A stretch of DNA of 64,000 bases from Armillaria gallica (GCA_037576215.1 JBANDB010000011.1:2046001-2110000), one strand, 5' to 3'; counted from the first letter of the stretch, positions 11,781 through 22,078 are shown. Notes: a model not told the origin generated them from the letters alone. Made by a program: numbers and translations.

Positions 11781-12389
11781 TTCACACAGTCCCGCCGCGA
11801 TATCCCCGTCAAGAACATTGAAACGATCAAGAGAAGCATCGCAATTGCCGGCTTCAGGCGCAGACTATTACTATGTCTTGTTTGAGCATACCATTGTTCC
11901 TCCAGGTTCATACTTACTATACGGGGTGATGTCAGCTAGCTGATGGTACTCATTGTTATAATTTTTTTATAGGTGGCGCGCCTGTAAGGGTTCTCAGAAT
12001 CCAATTGAATACGCATGTCATTGGCAAGCCATCTGGGAAGTACGCTGCAACTTGCAAGCGCAGTTCCACGATCGCCAGCAGAGATAGCACAACCATAGAA
12101 ACTACAAGCGGCGTGCACGATAAGTCCTTAGGTACCCAAAGAAAGAGCGCCCCACAAATTCATGAAATTGAACTCGGCACCGTCATTAACTTGACTTTCG
12201 ACGCTTCTATTGAGGAACACCGTCAGGTAATGAAACTTTCTTCCTTCTTGGACTTTCAGACCTGAGCTAGTATTATTATAATAACTCTTACGGATATGAA
12301 ATCAGGAAGCTCTCAGAGCTGCGCTGATGCGGAGTCAGCGACGTTTCGTACCTCGCACACAGCATACATTGATCCCGGAGCCTTGTTGA
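11781..12389 (+). CDS. Hypothetical protein, 5' end unresolved
   Basis: Three exons join in frame: about 11781-11905 (ASGADYYYVLFEHTIVPPG), 11973-12226 (GAPVRVLRIQLNTHVIGKPS, then IELGTVINLTFDASIEEHRQ) and 12306-12389 (EALRAALMRSQRRFVPRTQ, TGA stop). Introns begin GTTCAT and GTAATG and end ATAG and TCAG. A coding-like piece upstream (11545-11686, EVKIEAGTDANLQAFHLEMM) may be an earlier exon, but I could not join it in frame. The 3' half of this gene is copied, with decay, at 58608-58870, where it is fused to a different gene. Family unknown. Confidence 0.5.
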
Positions 12390-14354
12390 AACATATGCGA
12401 ATAAGAAAAGCTCAAGACCCTAAGCCCTGGAAGTCGGGACGAATATTTATTTTGGTTCTTATGTTCCTAAGAAGGAACTAACCAAAGTCCATAGTACACT
12501 ACCGTATTAAACACTCTCTGGGACAACCTGATTCAACGTGCCCCCCGCACAAGTTGACCTCTCAGAACTAGTTTCGTATGATTAATAATAAACTGCGTTC
12601 TAGGGAACTTGTACATCTACCGTCGCTGAGTAATGCTCGGACCAATACAAAGAAGGTCCCCTGCCACTCGTCAAAGCACATTGTAAACATACTTCCCAAG
12701 TTTAGGAAGAAGATCATGGTACACCACTATCAGGTGTGGTCCGAGGGGCGTTCTAGTTCTGGTCTTCAGAGCGGGGTATAACCTCCACACATCGGCGAGG
12801 AAAGAATGTGGCAGATCTTCCAGATCTGGGTGTGCACACAGGAACAGCACATGCAACTCGACTTCTATATCGTCCGTGCGCAAGCTGGCAAATACAAAAC
12901 TGCATTAGTATCACATCTGCTGTGTGCGCGCTTCCTAGCCATCTGCCACGTTCAATGACAAGAGCCACGGCAGTCCTTCGGATCTGTCGGAGTTGGCAAC
13001 CAGAGAAGGAATGGTCGATACCATCAAAAGGAACTACAAATGTTGGCTGTAAAGTGTTGTTATCGGCTTCTTTAGCCCAGTCCTGCGAGTATGTTGGTGC
13101 TTGGTTTGGCGATTTCCGCTATTTCGGAAGGGGTACAGATGTTGAACGGCTTCTGAAAACCCTTACGCTTCCTTCCAGTCCACGCTGATGCGGAAATCCC
13201 GTACTGTACAGTGAGATCATTCACACGCTGAATGCTATTTGTCTTGCTTTCTTCGCTTGGCCTAAGCTATGTTGGTCGACCGTTGACCGTCGGACCAGAT
13301 TCTGAAGGTTATCGCCCTGCAGCTGACGGATATACAATTCTTCTCTGGTGGCGGAAAAGACCTTGATGCTGGTGATAGATTTTAGGCAGCAGACCGGAAA
13401 ACAAATCGGCACTGTCGAAACGTACTGAACTCGAGACACGAGCTGAGCCCTTACGAGACAAACAAACAGAACCGCCTTGGAAATTGACTGATGTAAGATG
13501 ATGTTGTTAATAGTTATATTGGAGCTCAGAGATCGTGTGTATGTGTAAACTGACGCGGCAAAGGGAGGATGGGATCCTTCTTATGAGGTTATTTTGAAGC
13601 TAAAATCTTCCGTCATCGTAAAAAACTCGTTTATGTCGCTGCTGCCTGCGAATAGGATCATCAATTGTAGATACGAAAAGGAGCAGGGTGGGTACTGCTT
13701 ACCGCAGGTTCCCATCCCACGCCCTTCCCGGCGGAAGTCGGAGGCCAGGCCTATCTTGCTATGTATTTGGTGTTGATGAAAGACTTCTGTTTGAAACGTA
13801 TATCACACCCGAGTTGAAAGAGATACCTAGGCGTAGGGAGCCTGGGAGAGTTGAGCGAAGTAAAAAAAAAAAGGGAGGAAAACAAGAAACGTTTCCTCTA
13901 TTTCGAGTGGTCCGGCAATGGCAACCAGTACGACAATCGGGATTCTTCGTAACACCGAACCAAACCCAGCAATATCACGGTAGGAAAAAAGTACGGATTG
14001 ACCGTCCTGTCAACCCCCTCCGAGTCTTCGTAGACGAACTCGGAACTCGGCCAACACTATGGCCAGTGCTTTCAGAGCTGGCATACAAGAGCGATGCCAA
14101 ACCTAATTTTGCCGCCGCCTCAATACGGATGGTTCCCATCCTCCATGCAGAGAAGGTCAGGCATGCGTCGTTGACCTTTCAAAGGCCCGGCAAAGACATC
14201 TGTCGATATATAGCTTATGGCCAAGGTGATGCTGGCTTGTTATTGAAGTCATAGGTGTAGTGATGTTACTGTTGGTGTTGGTAATGGCACAAGCCCAAAA
14301 GGAACGGCCAGGCATGGACGTGGCAAACCATGTGCTGTGGCCACAAAGGCTCAT
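12050..14354. repeat. Segm. duplication copy 1, left part (to 58.6-60.1 kb)
   Basis: Long collinear similarity to 58613-60118, roughly 75-85% by eye, is visible at many anchors. Examples are CAGATGTTGAACGGCTTCT (13136 and 59107), AAGCAAGACAAATAG on the minus strand (13240 and 59230), and GGAGGCCAGGCCTATCTTGC (13740 and 59730). Copy 1 has about 550 extra bases (roughly 12440-12985). The block ends exactly where the LTR element begins at 14355. Confidence 0.8.
12753..13439 (-). pseudogene. Hypothetical minus-strand gene in duplication copy 1, probably decayed
   Basis: A good 65-codon exon (13072-13266) follows an acceptor CATAG and contains VNDLTVQYGISASAWTGRK and KPFNICTPSEIAEIAKPS, ending in TAA. 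A second frame just downstream (from about 13084 to 12753) contains TLQPTFVVPFDGIDHSFSG and ALVIERGRWLGSAHT, and then appears to shift into HVLFLCAHPDLEDLPHSFL. Upstream (13221-13439) another frame overlaps in a different phase. The copy 2 counterpart at about 58940-59430 is full of stops. The mixture of good coding segments in changing frames suggests a gene in decay. No family was recognised. Confidence 0.35.
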
Positions 14355-14870
14355 TGTTAAGAATCAGAGTATTTAGAGTAGTACACGAGACAATGAATAC
14401 TCAAGTAAAACCCAAGTCGTGAGCGAGGATGTCCTATAGCCGAGTTCCAAACACCAAGAGGGATCCGATATGGGTGCTAACAAGCGCTAGGCGTAGTTAA
14501 CGGGTTTGTCAGCAAGCGCTAGGCATAACTGACGGGGTTTCCAACAAGCGCTAGGCGTAGTCGGAAGGCAAACGGAACGGCAAGCGCTAGGCGTAACCGA
14601 TCAGATATGCTTAGATCACACAGTTAAGTGGACATCGAAGAGTAGTGAAATTAGATTAAGATCCTAATACAATGTCAGATAAGTATTTATACACTACAAG
14701 TAAAGATTTGAGTCAGTATTATTCTACAAGATTCCATCGCATTCCAGTATTAGCAAGAAGAATAGAGAAAATATGAGAAAATGCCAGTAGGCCGAGATCA
14801 AGACCGAGAACGCCGAGAGAAAGCATGTGTTGACTCATGTACGACCGGAAAAGGCCCGATATCCATAACA
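14355..14870 (-). repeat. LTR of the LARD-like element, full length (516 bp)
   Basis: It starts TGTTAAG and ends CATAACA, giving TGTTA/TAACA inverted ends, and is followed at once by a C7 tract that reads as a polypurine tract on the minus strand. It contains four copies of CAAGCGCTAGGCGTA or close variants between 14470 and 14600. Several differences from the right LTR are C-to-T or G-to-A at CpG. Confidence 0.75.
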
Positions 14871-14883
14871 GAGCCCCCCCAGT

Positions 14884-15450
14884 CTACATATGCTGGAACG
14901 AGGCGCCTATCAAGTGAATTAGAATTTTAGAACGATTAGAAAAAGTAATCATCGTAGATTTGATTTGTTCCGTGCTCCTGCCGCTGCTGCCCGCTGATTG
15001 GGCTGTAACTTCACGAACCGTCGAAAGGACGTTACTGCCAGGTTGTTTGCCTTTCACGTCCTCGGATGTATTCAACTGACGATCAGAGGATACGTGGGCA
15101 GAGGAAAGCTGCAAGCGATGAAGCGGATTGGCAAGGGCCGGACCCTGAGGACAGTTTCCAGAACGGGAATGATATTGATGATGGGTCCCTTCATTTCTCC
15201 GCTTGCTCGATTCATCCACGATTGCTTCATCCGTGCTCGAAATCATGTCTAGCGCTTGACTGCCTTGAATACTGGTCTCCGTGTTCTGTACCTCGCTTCC
15301 TGATTCATCAATACTGCCTCGTTTATGTCCGATAACTTGTATATCAACTTTTGATAGTGCCCCAGCAGGTGCTGGATCTGTCGAACACGGTAGAACGTCG
15401 ACTTCAGTACTTTCAGCAGTGATTTTGTGAGACACTGCGATGTGAATCAT
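14884..15450 (-). CDS. ORF inside the LARD-like element (188 aa), unknown
   Basis: This open frame of low complexity is rich in Ser, Gln and Glu (STEVDVLPCSTDPAPAGAL; GSEVQNTETSIQGSQAL). It sits just inside the 3' LTR on the element's coding strand. A related-sounding phrase (HQYHSRSGNCP) occurs in the ORF at 18464-19180 as HQYHSYFGNNSP, which suggests the two derive from repeats of one sequence. There is no recognisable domain. It may be a relic of an accessory protein or non-coding. Confidence 0.3.
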   Translation of the reverse strand: MIHIAVSHKITAESTEVDVLPCSTDPAPAGALSKVDIQVIGHKRGSIDESGSEVQNTETSIQGSQALDMISSTDEAIVDESSKRRNEGTHHQYHSRSGNCPQGPALANPLHRLQLSSAHVSSDRQLNTSEDVKGKQPGSNVLSTVREVTAQSAGSSGRSTEQIKSTMITFSNRSKILIHLIGASFQHM

Positions 15451-15504
15451 GAAATTGTCCCTGGGTATGTCGTTTGAACTTATGAGGAGCCGAACATTCC
15501 GATT

Positions 15505-17485
15505 TCATTGATCGTGTTCAACTTTCTCTGGGAAATGCATCAATGATAATTTTTGGAGCGCGGCACTCCCTGTATGTTCCATGAGTATTAGTTTTGACTT
15601 TTGTTTAGTCAATGCATCTTCTGTCATCATCGACAGGTGGGAGTATGCTGCAAACCTAGGGATACTGATTGATTTCGGAATAAGCTGACAAGGGACTTCC
15701 CTTCGAGATGAGTGCTGAATCCTTCGGAGGTACTCAAATATGTTTTCTAGCATAGCTATGGGGTAATTAGGGCTGCACGACACCATAGGAACCATTAGAA
15801 ATCGGAATTCACGCAAAGCTTGATGATCAAGGATAGGGATGCCCACCGTACCCGTACATACGGTGGATACGGGTGCCGTATATACGGGACCGTACCCGTA
15901 CCGTCGGGGCCTTGGACTGCTCGTGTACGGTACGGTTTACAGTACGGGTGTGGCCCGTAAAACCCGTAGCGTATTACGGCTGTACGGCCGTAAATACGGC
16001 ATCTCTTTTTGGCAACAGAGGTGGCTGTACCGCCACGTACAATCCTCTTTTCTACCGCCGTGTTTAGTCCTGTTAGACACGCTTTACTTCGTTTACATCC
16101 CCCCAATGATTTCTCCGAGGCCTAGACCTCAAAATGTATAGTCATCTGACCCAATTTCTGCTTTACCTGATTCCGAATTCCCTGGTGAACTTCCCTACCT
16201 AATGAATATCTGTGTCAAGCAGTCTTCGTCGACTGACATCAAGAACGGCATAACCTGGGCTAAGGCGCTAACCAAAGAGAATGACTTCTTTTCTAGGACT
16301 GCTCTGTGGGTGGACTCGAGCACATGTTCCGACATTATCTGACTCGATCTTAGAACGACTTCTAGATGTCCCTCCACACGATTTCGGCGCTCCTCAGAAG
16401 GTGTACTTGAAAGAAACCGTTCAAACCGTTCGGCTAGCTCAGGACAGGTTCATGAAAGACATCTGAGCCTTGTGAGGAACATCTCTACAATTCCGTCCAT
16501 TTGAGCGGACCCTCTCTGCACTCATATACTCGTGCATGTATCTGTGTGGGACGAAGTGCACACAAGGGCTCTCCATATGCGTACTTAAGAGCTTGCAGGT
16601 AATTTCCCTTACCGTACAAGCCTCGTATATCTTGGCAAGTAACATAATCCTGCTAAGACTCGGCAGAGCTGCTTACAGTGCTTTCACAGACCACGTTAAC
16701 GGAGCTATCACCCAATATTTCGGTTTGTTTGAATGGGATATCTTCGAGCAGCCTGTCCGGTAAGAGGGATTTGACTTCCATTGATAATATTTTGATTTCT
16801 TTCCAGCGCTGGGCGAAGAGCTATCCGTATCACCCGTATGACCGTTTTACGGCCGTACCGTACACTGTACCGTACCGTCGAGCACCTCCAACGATACCAT
16901 TACGGTACGGTTATGGGTGACCCGTACCCGTCAACTACCCGTAACGTTTATGGCCGTACCCGTATACGGGTACGGTGGGCATCCCTAATCAAGGATCTCG
17001 GAGAGTTTCTTGCAGTTCGGGATGAGAATAGAGCCATGAAGGATATGGAAACAAGTACTGAGCTCATGGCCGGAAGGAATGCTGAGCTCTTCGGAGGCGG
17101 TGTTTAGATACTGTGTGTCCATTCTGATGGTGAGTCGATGCGGAGTATGCGTTGTCCTAATGCACTGACTCTTTTGAAAGTTGCATTGTCGTCGTTTCAT
17201 CCTCTGGATCCTTCTATGAACACGGTAAAACATTTTGTGAGGAATACGAACAGGACTGGTTGCATTCTGGCTCCCTACTGTTGTTAGAGAGCTTCCGATA
17301 TTTGAAATACGAAGGGCAGAAAGGGAGACGAAATGATAGGGTGAGTCGCAACCTTGCTGCTGATAGGTTTCTTGGCTAATGTGTTGTTTGAAAAATAGGT
17401 TACGGCGCGTAGTCTGAGATTTTATGTTGACCTCTACCTTAATGCTGCGCCCCGGAGATGTCATGGAATATCCTTGGGCCTCCAC
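15505..17485 (-). pseudogene. Element ORF interrupted by the hAT insertion
   Basis: The minus-strand frame 17485-16988 runs open up to the insertion (ending CKKLSEILD) and resumes in the same phase on the other side (HQALREFRFLMVPMVS) to a stop at 15505. Without the 1,154-bp insertion and one 8-bp target copy it would be a single frame of about 270 codons. This argues that it was an open frame when the hAT element landed. The product is unknown; no domain was recognised. Confidence 0.5.
15834..16987. mobile_element. Non-autonomous hAT-type DNA transposon, 1,154 bp
   Basis: The 23-bp terminal inverted repeats are perfect and begin TAGGGATGCCCACCGT. Both ends are flanked by the 8-bp target duplication ATCAAGGA (15826-15833 and 16988-16995). 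TIR sequence type and TSD length fit the hAT superfamily. About 180 bp at the left end and 150 bp at the right end are packed with CGTACCCGTA-like and TACGGGTACGG-like motifs in both orientations, probable transposase-binding sites. The middle (16030-16800) has only short open frames and no recognisable hAT transposase, so it would need an autonomous partner. Confidence 0.85.
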
Positions 17486-18470
17486 CTCTCATCGTACTCT
17501 TCAATATTTTGGATGACAACAATTAAAGTCCCTCCAATGGTACGACCGACACTTCTGATTGATAGTCGATGATGCTGTAGCCTTTTCAACATCGACTCCA
17601 TGTCCAGCAAGAGATGGGCTATGTAGCCGACATTTGGTTCAACCAGTCTGTTCCATTATCTGGTTCCCCCTACCAGCTATGTAAAGCCAATTTTGAAGAT
17701 TCCAAACACGTCTGGCCAGCTTCGCCTTTTGTACAGCCCTTAGAAAGCTGGAGATGTTTGTACAATGAAGAACGAAGTGCTCGGAAACGAGGGCTTGAGG
17801 TGAGTCAAAAGGTCGCAGCTGATGAGTTTCCTGGTTGATGCTTTGCTTATCAAACAGACCATGGTGCATTGTCAGAGGTCGGATGTCCACAGGTATATTG
17901 GCACTGGACTCCTGGGGTATCACGAAGCATCTGTTGGCTACCTCTCCATGTACTCGTCAATATTTTGGATGACGACAAGATTCACAGGTCCGACAATATA
18001 ATTCGAAGACACAGTACTTCCAATCGGTAGTTGACAGTACCGTAGGGAGTTTATGTCCATTGAGACGTGGACCGTATAGTTGACATTCAATTTGAGTCTG
18101 ATCAGTCCCTTCCGTAGCTCGTACCAATTCAGTGTTTGGAATTGACTCTGTGTTGATTCTGATAGTGAGTTGACACGAATTATGTACCGTCCTAATATGC
18201 TGACTCTTTTGAGGAGTGCGCCGTTGTTGTTTCATCCTCTGGATTCCTCTATGAATACCACAAAACCTTTTCCCAGGAAGATGAACAGGACTGGTTGTAT
18301 TCCAGTTCCCTGTGGCTGCTAAAGAACTGCCGATGCTTGAATTACGAAGGATAGAAGGGGAGACGAAATGATAGAGTGAGTCGAGATCTCGCCGCTGATG
18401 GGTTTCTTGACTAACATGCGGTTTGAAAAATATGTTGATATGAATCCAGGATGTAGCTGAATGTCATTTG
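17140..18470 (-). repeat. Three diverged tandem repeats inside the LARD-like element
   Basis: Three units share recognisable anchors. GTGAGTCnnnnnnnnGCnGCTGATnnGTTTC occurs at 17341, about 17801 and about 18376. CATCCTCTGGATnCnTCTATGAA occurs at 17200 and 18233. AATATTTTGGATGAC occurs at 17502 and 17971. Unit length is roughly 460-575 bp. Translated pieces agree on the minus strand (QKSQ.IRT.H....LTIR), so the repeat probably arose within a coding region. The ORFs at 17639-17923 and 17957-18235 are fragments of these units. Confidence 0.65.
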
Positions 18471-19180
18471 GGAGACTCGTGGATGGAGGACGGCTTCATC
18501 GTGCAATGATAGCAAAGGAAATTGGCTTTGGTAGTTGCCGGTGAGTTGTTTCCAAAATAGGAATGATATTGATGATGTTGATCGCCATGGCCTTCCCTTC
18601 GCTGTGATATCGATACCATTGGTTCATTCGCCCTCGAGACTTTGCCCGACCATGGGTCCTTCCCCTGTACATCAGGGTATCCTATCTTCTTGTCCTGAAC
18701 AACATTGATTTCGATCTTGCCGTGTATGTTGATACCCGGATCCCGAATTTGATCATCAAGTTGCCTCATGGACCTGGTGCACCAATTTCCTTCTTCCTTT
18801 GACAGCTTGAAGTCACTATCAGAAGGAACTGTCAGTGTGACTCTAGGACTCATCAACGATGTGATAGATTTCCCCCGAGATCCATTAGAAAGGCTTGTAG
18901 TTGACTGGGGCTTCATAAGTAGGTGAGTTTGATTTTCACCTTGTGGACTCGTCAAATGACTGTCGTATTCATGAAGCCTTAGCTTAGCATTTATCTGTGG
19001 TAGGGACTCAGGTTCTGGTATACACTCAATATTGTTATGATGATCAGTGTTCTCCGTCGTTGGTGTACTAGCAAATTTGTGACTCTGCCATGAATGGGAT
19101 ATGGGATTTGTTCCCGTCACAGCCATGGTGGTATTCTTGTAAGGGCTCATAGTACTTCTCACAGCTGTTTGGAGGTGCAC
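18464..19180 (-). CDS. ORF inside the LARD-like element (238 aa), unknown
   Basis: This open frame is rich in Ser, Thr, His and Asn, with no hydrophobic core and no recognisable domain (TNPISHSWQSHKFASTPTTE; RVTLTVPSDSDFKLSKEE). It lies on the element's coding strand, downstream of the 19363-20130 frame. The composition suggests a disordered linker of a larger, now broken protein. Confidence 0.35.
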   Translation of the reverse strand: MHLQTAVRSTMSPYKNTTMAVTGTNPISHSWQSHKFASTPTTENTDHHNNIECIPEPESLPQINAKLRLHEYDSHLTSPQGENQTHLLMKPQSTTSLSNGSRGKSITSLMSPRVTLTVPSDSDFKLSKEEGNWCTRSMRQLDDQIRDPGINIHGKIEINVVQDKKIGYPDVQGKDPWSGKVSRANEPMVSISQRREGHGDQHHQYHSYFGNNSPATTKANFLCYHCTMKPSSIHESPK

Positions 19181-19362
19181 TGGTGATAGATTTGGATCTG
19201 ATTTCTCCGAAGTGAAGCATTGACTGATTTTGCTTCAAAGACAGGGCCACCGCTGCATGCATTCCCTCCGTCGCTTTAGTTGACGCTGACGGTTAATGAT
19301 GTTGAATGTAGAATAGTGTAATGCTTGCTGTAACCGCTTCCGCAGCTGATGGATGCGATGTC

Positions 19363-20130
19363 TCACTCTACATGTAGTAGGGAGCTCTTGTCCTCTCCAT
19401 AAAAGGGTGCACAGGGCATATTTGAAGTGATTCGAAAGGTACGAAGCTTGCTATTATTTGAATGGGGAAGGATTGAATTGCAAGTAGGTGCATTCGTCAT
19501 TTTGAGCTTCACATCATAATGATTGTCTTTATGCTCACTGTTGTCCAACCCTGGAGTATGGGAATGGCGTGACGCTTGACAATAGAGCTGTCCTTGTGTT
19601 TCAGCAACCCACAAGTTGTTAGGATGCTGTCCCGTGTCTCTTGTAGCCTCATAGTGTGCTCCCCTGCATCTCCAGTCAGAGGCTGAGGTGTGACAAGAGG
19701 TCTTTGACTTGAGAGGATTGGAATGCGGTGCAGGAGGAACAGCAGAACGGTGATATTCTTGTTTTCCGAGACGAGCTCTGTCAGCATTACACTGAGCTGA
19801 AAGGAGTCTTTCGTCGAGGTATTCACATGTCTGGAGTTTATCCCAGTCATGGACATCATCAAGCATATAGAGGAAATGCTCAACGCGAATGCAGTACTGT
19901 AAGGCATATATCTTGAAGTCATTGGCTGTCAAACCTTTCATGGTGTCAATGGCCCATACAGGTGGTCGGAGCTCTGAATAACTGAAGGCCTTGAGTGACG
20001 ACGAAGCTATTGCACAATGAGTGGTCAATTTGGTGCAAAGTTCCTGATAGAGGTTCTCATCCATCTTGTAGACGACGTCTTTAGTGAACGTAGTACAGGT
20101 GAAAACGGACATGAGCAGGCAGTCTAGCAT
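19363..20130 (-). CDS. ORF inside the LARD-like element (255 aa), possible Gag-like or captured domain
   Basis: The first 125 residues look like a folded helical domain (YQELCTKLTTHCAIASSSLK; MKGLTANDFKIYALQYCIRV; EHFLYMLDDVHDWDKLQTCE). The rest is polar and may be out of frame. It sits close to the putative 5' LTR, where Gag would be expected. I could not match it to a Copia or Ty3 Gag. Resemblance to the helical part of large DNA-transposon proteins was considered but is too weak to name. Confidence 0.4.
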   Translation of the reverse strand: MLDCLLMSVFTCTTFTKDVVYKMDENLYQELCTKLTTHCAIASSSLKAFSYSELRPPVWAIDTMKGLTANDFKIYALQYCIRVEHFLYMLDDVHDWDKLQTCEYLDERLLSAQCNADRARLGKQEYHRSAVPPAPHSNPLKSKTSCHTSASDWRCRGAHYEATRDTGQHPNNLWVAETQGQLYCQASRHSHTPGLDNSEHKDNHYDVKLKMTNAPTCNSILPHSNNSKLRTFRITSNMPCAPFYGEDKSSLLHVE

Positions 20131-20247
20131 GTGTGTTTCTTCTGAAAAGGTATGAGTATACTGATGATGGGTCAGTACATGAGCACTGGCAGCTTGTAGG
20201 CCGTTCCCAAGTTTCTTGTTCCTACCATGCCTGAGAATCTTTATAAT

Positions 20248-20496
20248 TCAATCCTTGTGCCCCTGCAAATATGAAAGTTCTGCAAGGGTGTAAAGGGGAA
20301 TGCAAGATGGCCACAAGCAAGTAACTGTCTTGGTATCAGTGTTGTTGATGTCTACCGGGTCGACTAGTAACACAAGTGGTGCTAGAGAATCTGAAAGTGT
20401 GAATGAGTCATTGGACAGATGATGGAATGGGGGAGTAGATTGTGAAGCACATGAATAGATTGATGCAATGGATTCAGACATGGTATATAAGTCCAA
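20248..20496 (-). CDS. Short ORF next to the 5' LTR of the LARD-like element (82 aa)
   Basis: This is the first open frame after the presumed primer-binding site. It starts MDLYTMSESIASIYSCASQS and is polar, with no recognisable domain. The distance of about 90 bp from the LTR suits the first coding exon of the element, but nothing confirms translation. Confidence 0.3.
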   Translation of the reverse strand: MDLYTMSESIASIYSCASQSTPPFHHLSNDSFTLSDSLAPLVLLVDPVDINNTDTKTVTCLWPSCIPLYTLAELSYLQGHKD

Positions 20497-20585
20497 TGTG
20501 AGTAGGTGTGATTAAGTGCTGAACCGAGTAAGAGATAATGGATAAATCGATTCCCTCTACAAGGTGGTCCCAATGTGTCCACCAA

Positions 20586-21000
20586 TGTTAAGAATCAGAG
20601 TATTTAGAGTAGTACACAAGACAATGAATACTCAAGTAAAACCCAAGTCGTGAGCGAGGATGTCCTATAGCCGAGTTCCAAACACCAAGAGGGATCCGAT
20701 ATGGGTGCTAACAAGTGCTAGGCATAACTGACAGGGTTTCTAACAAGCACTAGGCGTAGTCGGAAGGCAAACAGAATGGCAAGCGCTAGGCGTAACCAAT
20801 CAGATATGCTTAGATCACACAGTTAAGTGGACATCGAAGAGTAGTGAAATTAGATTAAGATCCTAATACAATGTCAGATAAGTATTTATACACTATGAGT
20901 AAAGATTTGAGTCAGTATTATTCTACAAGATTCCATCGCATTCCAGTATTAGCAAGAAGAATAGAGAAAATATGAGAAAATGCCAGTAGGCCGAGATCAA
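20586..21000 (-). repeat. LTR of the LARD-like element, shorter copy (415 bp)
   Basis: It matches the left LTR from TGTTAAG to GAGATCAA but lacks about 68 bp that the left copy has at that end (ending in CATAACA). Host sequence GCTCATACC follows at once. It has lost one of the CAAGCGCTAGGCGTA-type units. Substitutions against the left LTR are mostly CG to TG or CA. Confidence 0.7.
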
Positions 21001-22078
21001 GCTCATACCGTTGTGACCACACTATTATGTACATCGCGTGGAGTAGAGACTCTTCGTGGGTATGTCGGTAGGAGGCCCAAACAATAGAAGCAGTATGGGA
21101 ACGATTGTAGGAACGGAACGCAAGCGCCGGTGTCAATGCCCGCCACCAAGAAATGGCAAGCGCGCAGCACCTCGGTCCTATGAAAACCACAATCAAGCAA
21201 ACGCCTCGAAGCGCACCTGTTTCCAAGGATGGCAAGCGCGAAGCAGTGGTTTTCGGGGCATGAGAACTAGGGTGGTGGCAACGAGAGATGGTGGTGAACA
21301 TTGTGGTATTCACTTCACTGTGAACAGGAAATGGGTGCAGCATTGAACGACAAGAGCAATAGGTGGCCTTCCTGTCGAGCTCAGCACAGATGGGGTGCCT
21401 TACCATCTGTGATTACCATAAACTTGGATAGGCAGCTTTGGATGGATGGATGATTTGATGACGCTCATCGATGTCTGTTGCAAAACCCTGATATTGTCAC
21501 CCATAGGGTGGTACATTCTGGAAATGAATGGCATAGATGTTGATTTAAATTAAGTGATATTTTTGGGGTAGTAGCAGAGCAACGTATACGTGAAATGCAG
21601 CTGGTTGGTGGTGGACATAAGAACAGGCAGACGATGGACTGAGCATTGTTGGGCCACTGCACGTATCCCATCGAACGGGCTAGTCGAATCGCGGCACTCA
21701 TTTGCCTTCTTCGTCTAGTGCTGTCGATGAGCTACAGAGTGCAGGCAGGAATGACGATTCCTTTTGCAGTGATATTCTGGGCATCGAGGCTAAGGTGAGA
21801 GCGGTAACAATCATCGTTGAATCCTCTTTCGTTGTTCGTGAGGCCCTCCCGTCATCGACTATCCATAGATATCCAAGTATATCGACCCGACAGCAATGTC
21901 AAAGTTTGTACTAGAACGCCATATGGCCTGACAAAAGGAGTTTAGAGATTGTAGAGGAGCCCTTTTGGATCGAATCGCGGCTGTCGTATGGTGGCACAGC
22001 TCGGTAAGTCTCGGTAAGAGCTTTGGTAGTTACCGTGCCATGTGGGACGCGCCATCTCGGCTCGTGGTTTGAAATTTT
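21001..22078. repeat. Segm. duplication copy 1, middle part (to 60.12-61.13 kb)
   Basis: It is collinear with 60119-61125; for example GCGCAGCAC/GCGCAGCAG stretches near 21165 and 60250, and ATCGAATCGCGGCTGTC at about 21970 and 61053. It starts at the right end of the LARD-like insertion and stops where the LINE 3' end begins. It contains the RPP14-like relic. Confidence 0.75.
21698..21945 (-). pseudogene. RPP14-like pseudogene (copy 1)
   Basis: This is the counterpart of the intact gene at 60696-61007. It retains the end (TCA of the stop at 21698-21700) and the motif SIYLDI, but lost one base just after it, so the frame reads into TAG. The first third of the gene (the YHYMRF region of copy 2) is absent or unrecognisable. 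The LINE begins about 130 bp upstream of the remnant. Confidence 0.7.

Larger units (their letters stand above)
14355..21000 (-). mobile_element. Non-autonomous LTR retrotransposon (LARD-like) with unknown ORFs
   Basis: Two direct repeats beginning TGTTAAGAATCAG (14355 and 20586) flank 5.7 kb. Copy 2 of the duplication (60107-60125, AAAGGCTCGTACC) shows the empty site, and GCTCAT is found on both sides of the insertion. No reverse transcriptase, integrase or protease was seen in any frame. Orientation is taken as minus: next to the right LTR, the minus strand reads TTGGTGGACACATTGGG, which could be a primer-binding site, and next to the left LTR it reads GACTGGGGGGGCTC, a polypurine tract. 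The interior holds five ORF clusters, a threefold tandem repeat and a hAT-type insertion. It must rely on enzymes supplied in trans. Confidence 0.75.

Noticed and set aside
13688..14254. 188-codon plus-strand frame in duplication copy 1
   Set aside because: The aligned copy 2 DNA has several stops and shifts in this frame; no protein-level conservation.
20918..21406. 162-codon minus-strand frame crossing the LTR/host junction
   Set aside because: It starts in host DNA and ends in the LTR; the copy 2 equivalent diverges at protein level.
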